Shown here: positions 63,707-64,000 of the stretch, piece after piece
Layout: every line of letters starts with the position of its first letter
How positions within the stretch are numbered: the first letter of the stretch is position 1
Assembly: GCA_019750335.1 (NCBI GenBank)
Contig: JAIEOQ010000002.1
Span: 124,001-188,000, forward strand
Source: Candidatus Obscuribacterales bacterium
GTDB lineage: Bacteria; Cyanobacteriota; Vampirovibrionia; Obscuribacterales; Obscuribacteraceae
Length of the DNA: 64,000 bases
Reading direction: 5' to 3'
Made by a program: the position numbers and the translations under genes
Notes under the pieces: model-generated
The model's input: the letters and a program-made list of their open reading frames with translations, nothing else
Told to the model about the DNA's origin: nothing
Database searches by the model: none

Positions 63707-64000
63707 TTACTTGGTCACGGTTTGTGCCGCCACTTGCTTAAGCTTGTCGCAAGCGGCATAAATCTCATTTGCCGTACCGCCGAAACCTTTTAGCTGGGTA
63801 ACTAAGTTTCCTTGCGGATCAAGAAAGAAAAGATTAGGCACCGATTTTACGTTATAACGAGAAACAAGTTGGGCGTTTTTCGGATCGTCAATATCCACCG
63901 TCACAAACTCAATTTGTTCGCCGTACTTCTGGCGTGCCTGTTCGATAAATGGCTTCATACGCTGACAAGGCGGACACCAGGTAGCAAAAAAATCAAGCAC
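63707..64000 (-). CDS. Thioredoxin-like protein (N-terminus beyond the window)
   Basis: 98 residues visible, cut at base 64000. LDFFATWCPPCQRMKPFIEQ holds the CPPC redox pair (TlpA/ResA-like rather than CGPC of classical thioredoxin), followed by FVTVDIDDPKNAQLVSRYNV and KSVPNLFFLDPQG with the cis-Pro. Because the family begins with about 20-40 more residues before this strand, the GTG at the edge is not the true start. A signal or anchor may lie in the missing part. Transcribed toward the pilO-pilP pair, 27 bp away. Confidence 0.88.
   Translation of the reverse strand: MLDFFATWCPPCQRMKPFIEQARQKYGEQIEFVTVDIDDPKNAQLVSRYNVKSVPNLFFLDPQGNLVTQLKGFGGTANEIYAACDKLKQVAAQTVTK

Overview
The window looks like one continuous piece of a chromosome from a heterotrophic Gram-negative-type bacterium of medium GC. 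It is packed with housekeeping genes on both strands and has no phage, IS element or CRISPR array that I can see. A likely placement is the non-photosynthetic Cyanobacteriota (Vampirovibrionia/Melainabacteria, perhaps near Obscuribacterales). The grounds are a cyanobacteria-type fusion of a sugar-nucleotidyltransferase with a phosphomannomutase-like domain, many exported TPR proteins, Tad-like and type IV pilus pieces, and light-dependent photolyase in an otherwise heterotrophic gene set. This is inference from gene content and was not tested by phylogeny.

Layout. 1-3 kb: NAD de novo operon nadC-nadA-nadB (minus strand). 3.2-8 kb: small exported proteins, exported TPR proteins, an NrtR-like Nudix regulator and a membrane-anchored hydrolase. 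8-11.5 kb: an AI-2E family permease, then ureidoglycolate lyase divergent from malate synthase (glyoxylate supply and use). 11.5-16.2 kb: the most accessory-looking stretch, with a solitary AbiEi/DUF6088-type regulator behind an elaborate set of palindromes, an ImuA/RecA-like protein with a degenerate P-loop behind an operator-containing promoter, and a GT39-like membrane glycosyltransferase. 16.3-28.6 kb: pyrG, gatC, a CaCA-type exchanger with a methyltransferase, a second AI-2E permease, a 3-hydroxyacyl-CoA dehydrogenase, an amino-acid permease, a proofreading-deficient-looking DNA polymerase I and a PafA-like phosphatase. 28.7-34.4 kb: three TadE-like pseudopilins, exported TPR and HMA proteins and a large unrecognised membrane protein. 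34.5-39.8 kb: TPR, purA, holB, TPR, dnaJ/cbpA-like.

39.9-43.4 kb holds a two-component system whose soluble NarL-type kinase carries an N-terminal domain that is also present in a separate protein encoded just downstream; I do not recognise this domain. 43.5-46.3 kb: patatin-like lipase, POT peptide transporter, VOC protein. 46.3-48.9 kb: classical rpmG-tRNA(Trp)-secE-nusG-rplK-rplA with a strong promoter and a leader hairpin, but without rplJL-rpoBC behind it. 48.9-53.7 kb: an oligopeptide ABC importer (binding protein and two permeases, no ATPases) with a photolyase gene embedded. 53.8-58.7 kb: gpsA, a GT4 glycosyltransferase and the fused nucleotidyltransferase/pseudo-phosphomannomutase, probably envelope or reserve polysaccharide synthesis. 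58.7-61.2 kb: a small biotin/lipoyl attachment protein, HMG-CoA lyase and enoyl-CoA hydratase (leucine-type degradation). 61.4-64 kb: mobA-like gene, then PilP-like, PilO-like and a thioredoxin cut by the window edge.

The genome is compact: several convergent pairs overlap or abut at their stop codons, and one divergent pair overlaps at its start codons. Candidate sigma-70 promoters with 17-18 bp spacers and hairpin leaders recur in front of core genes. All calls were made by reading translations and motifs; no database search was run.
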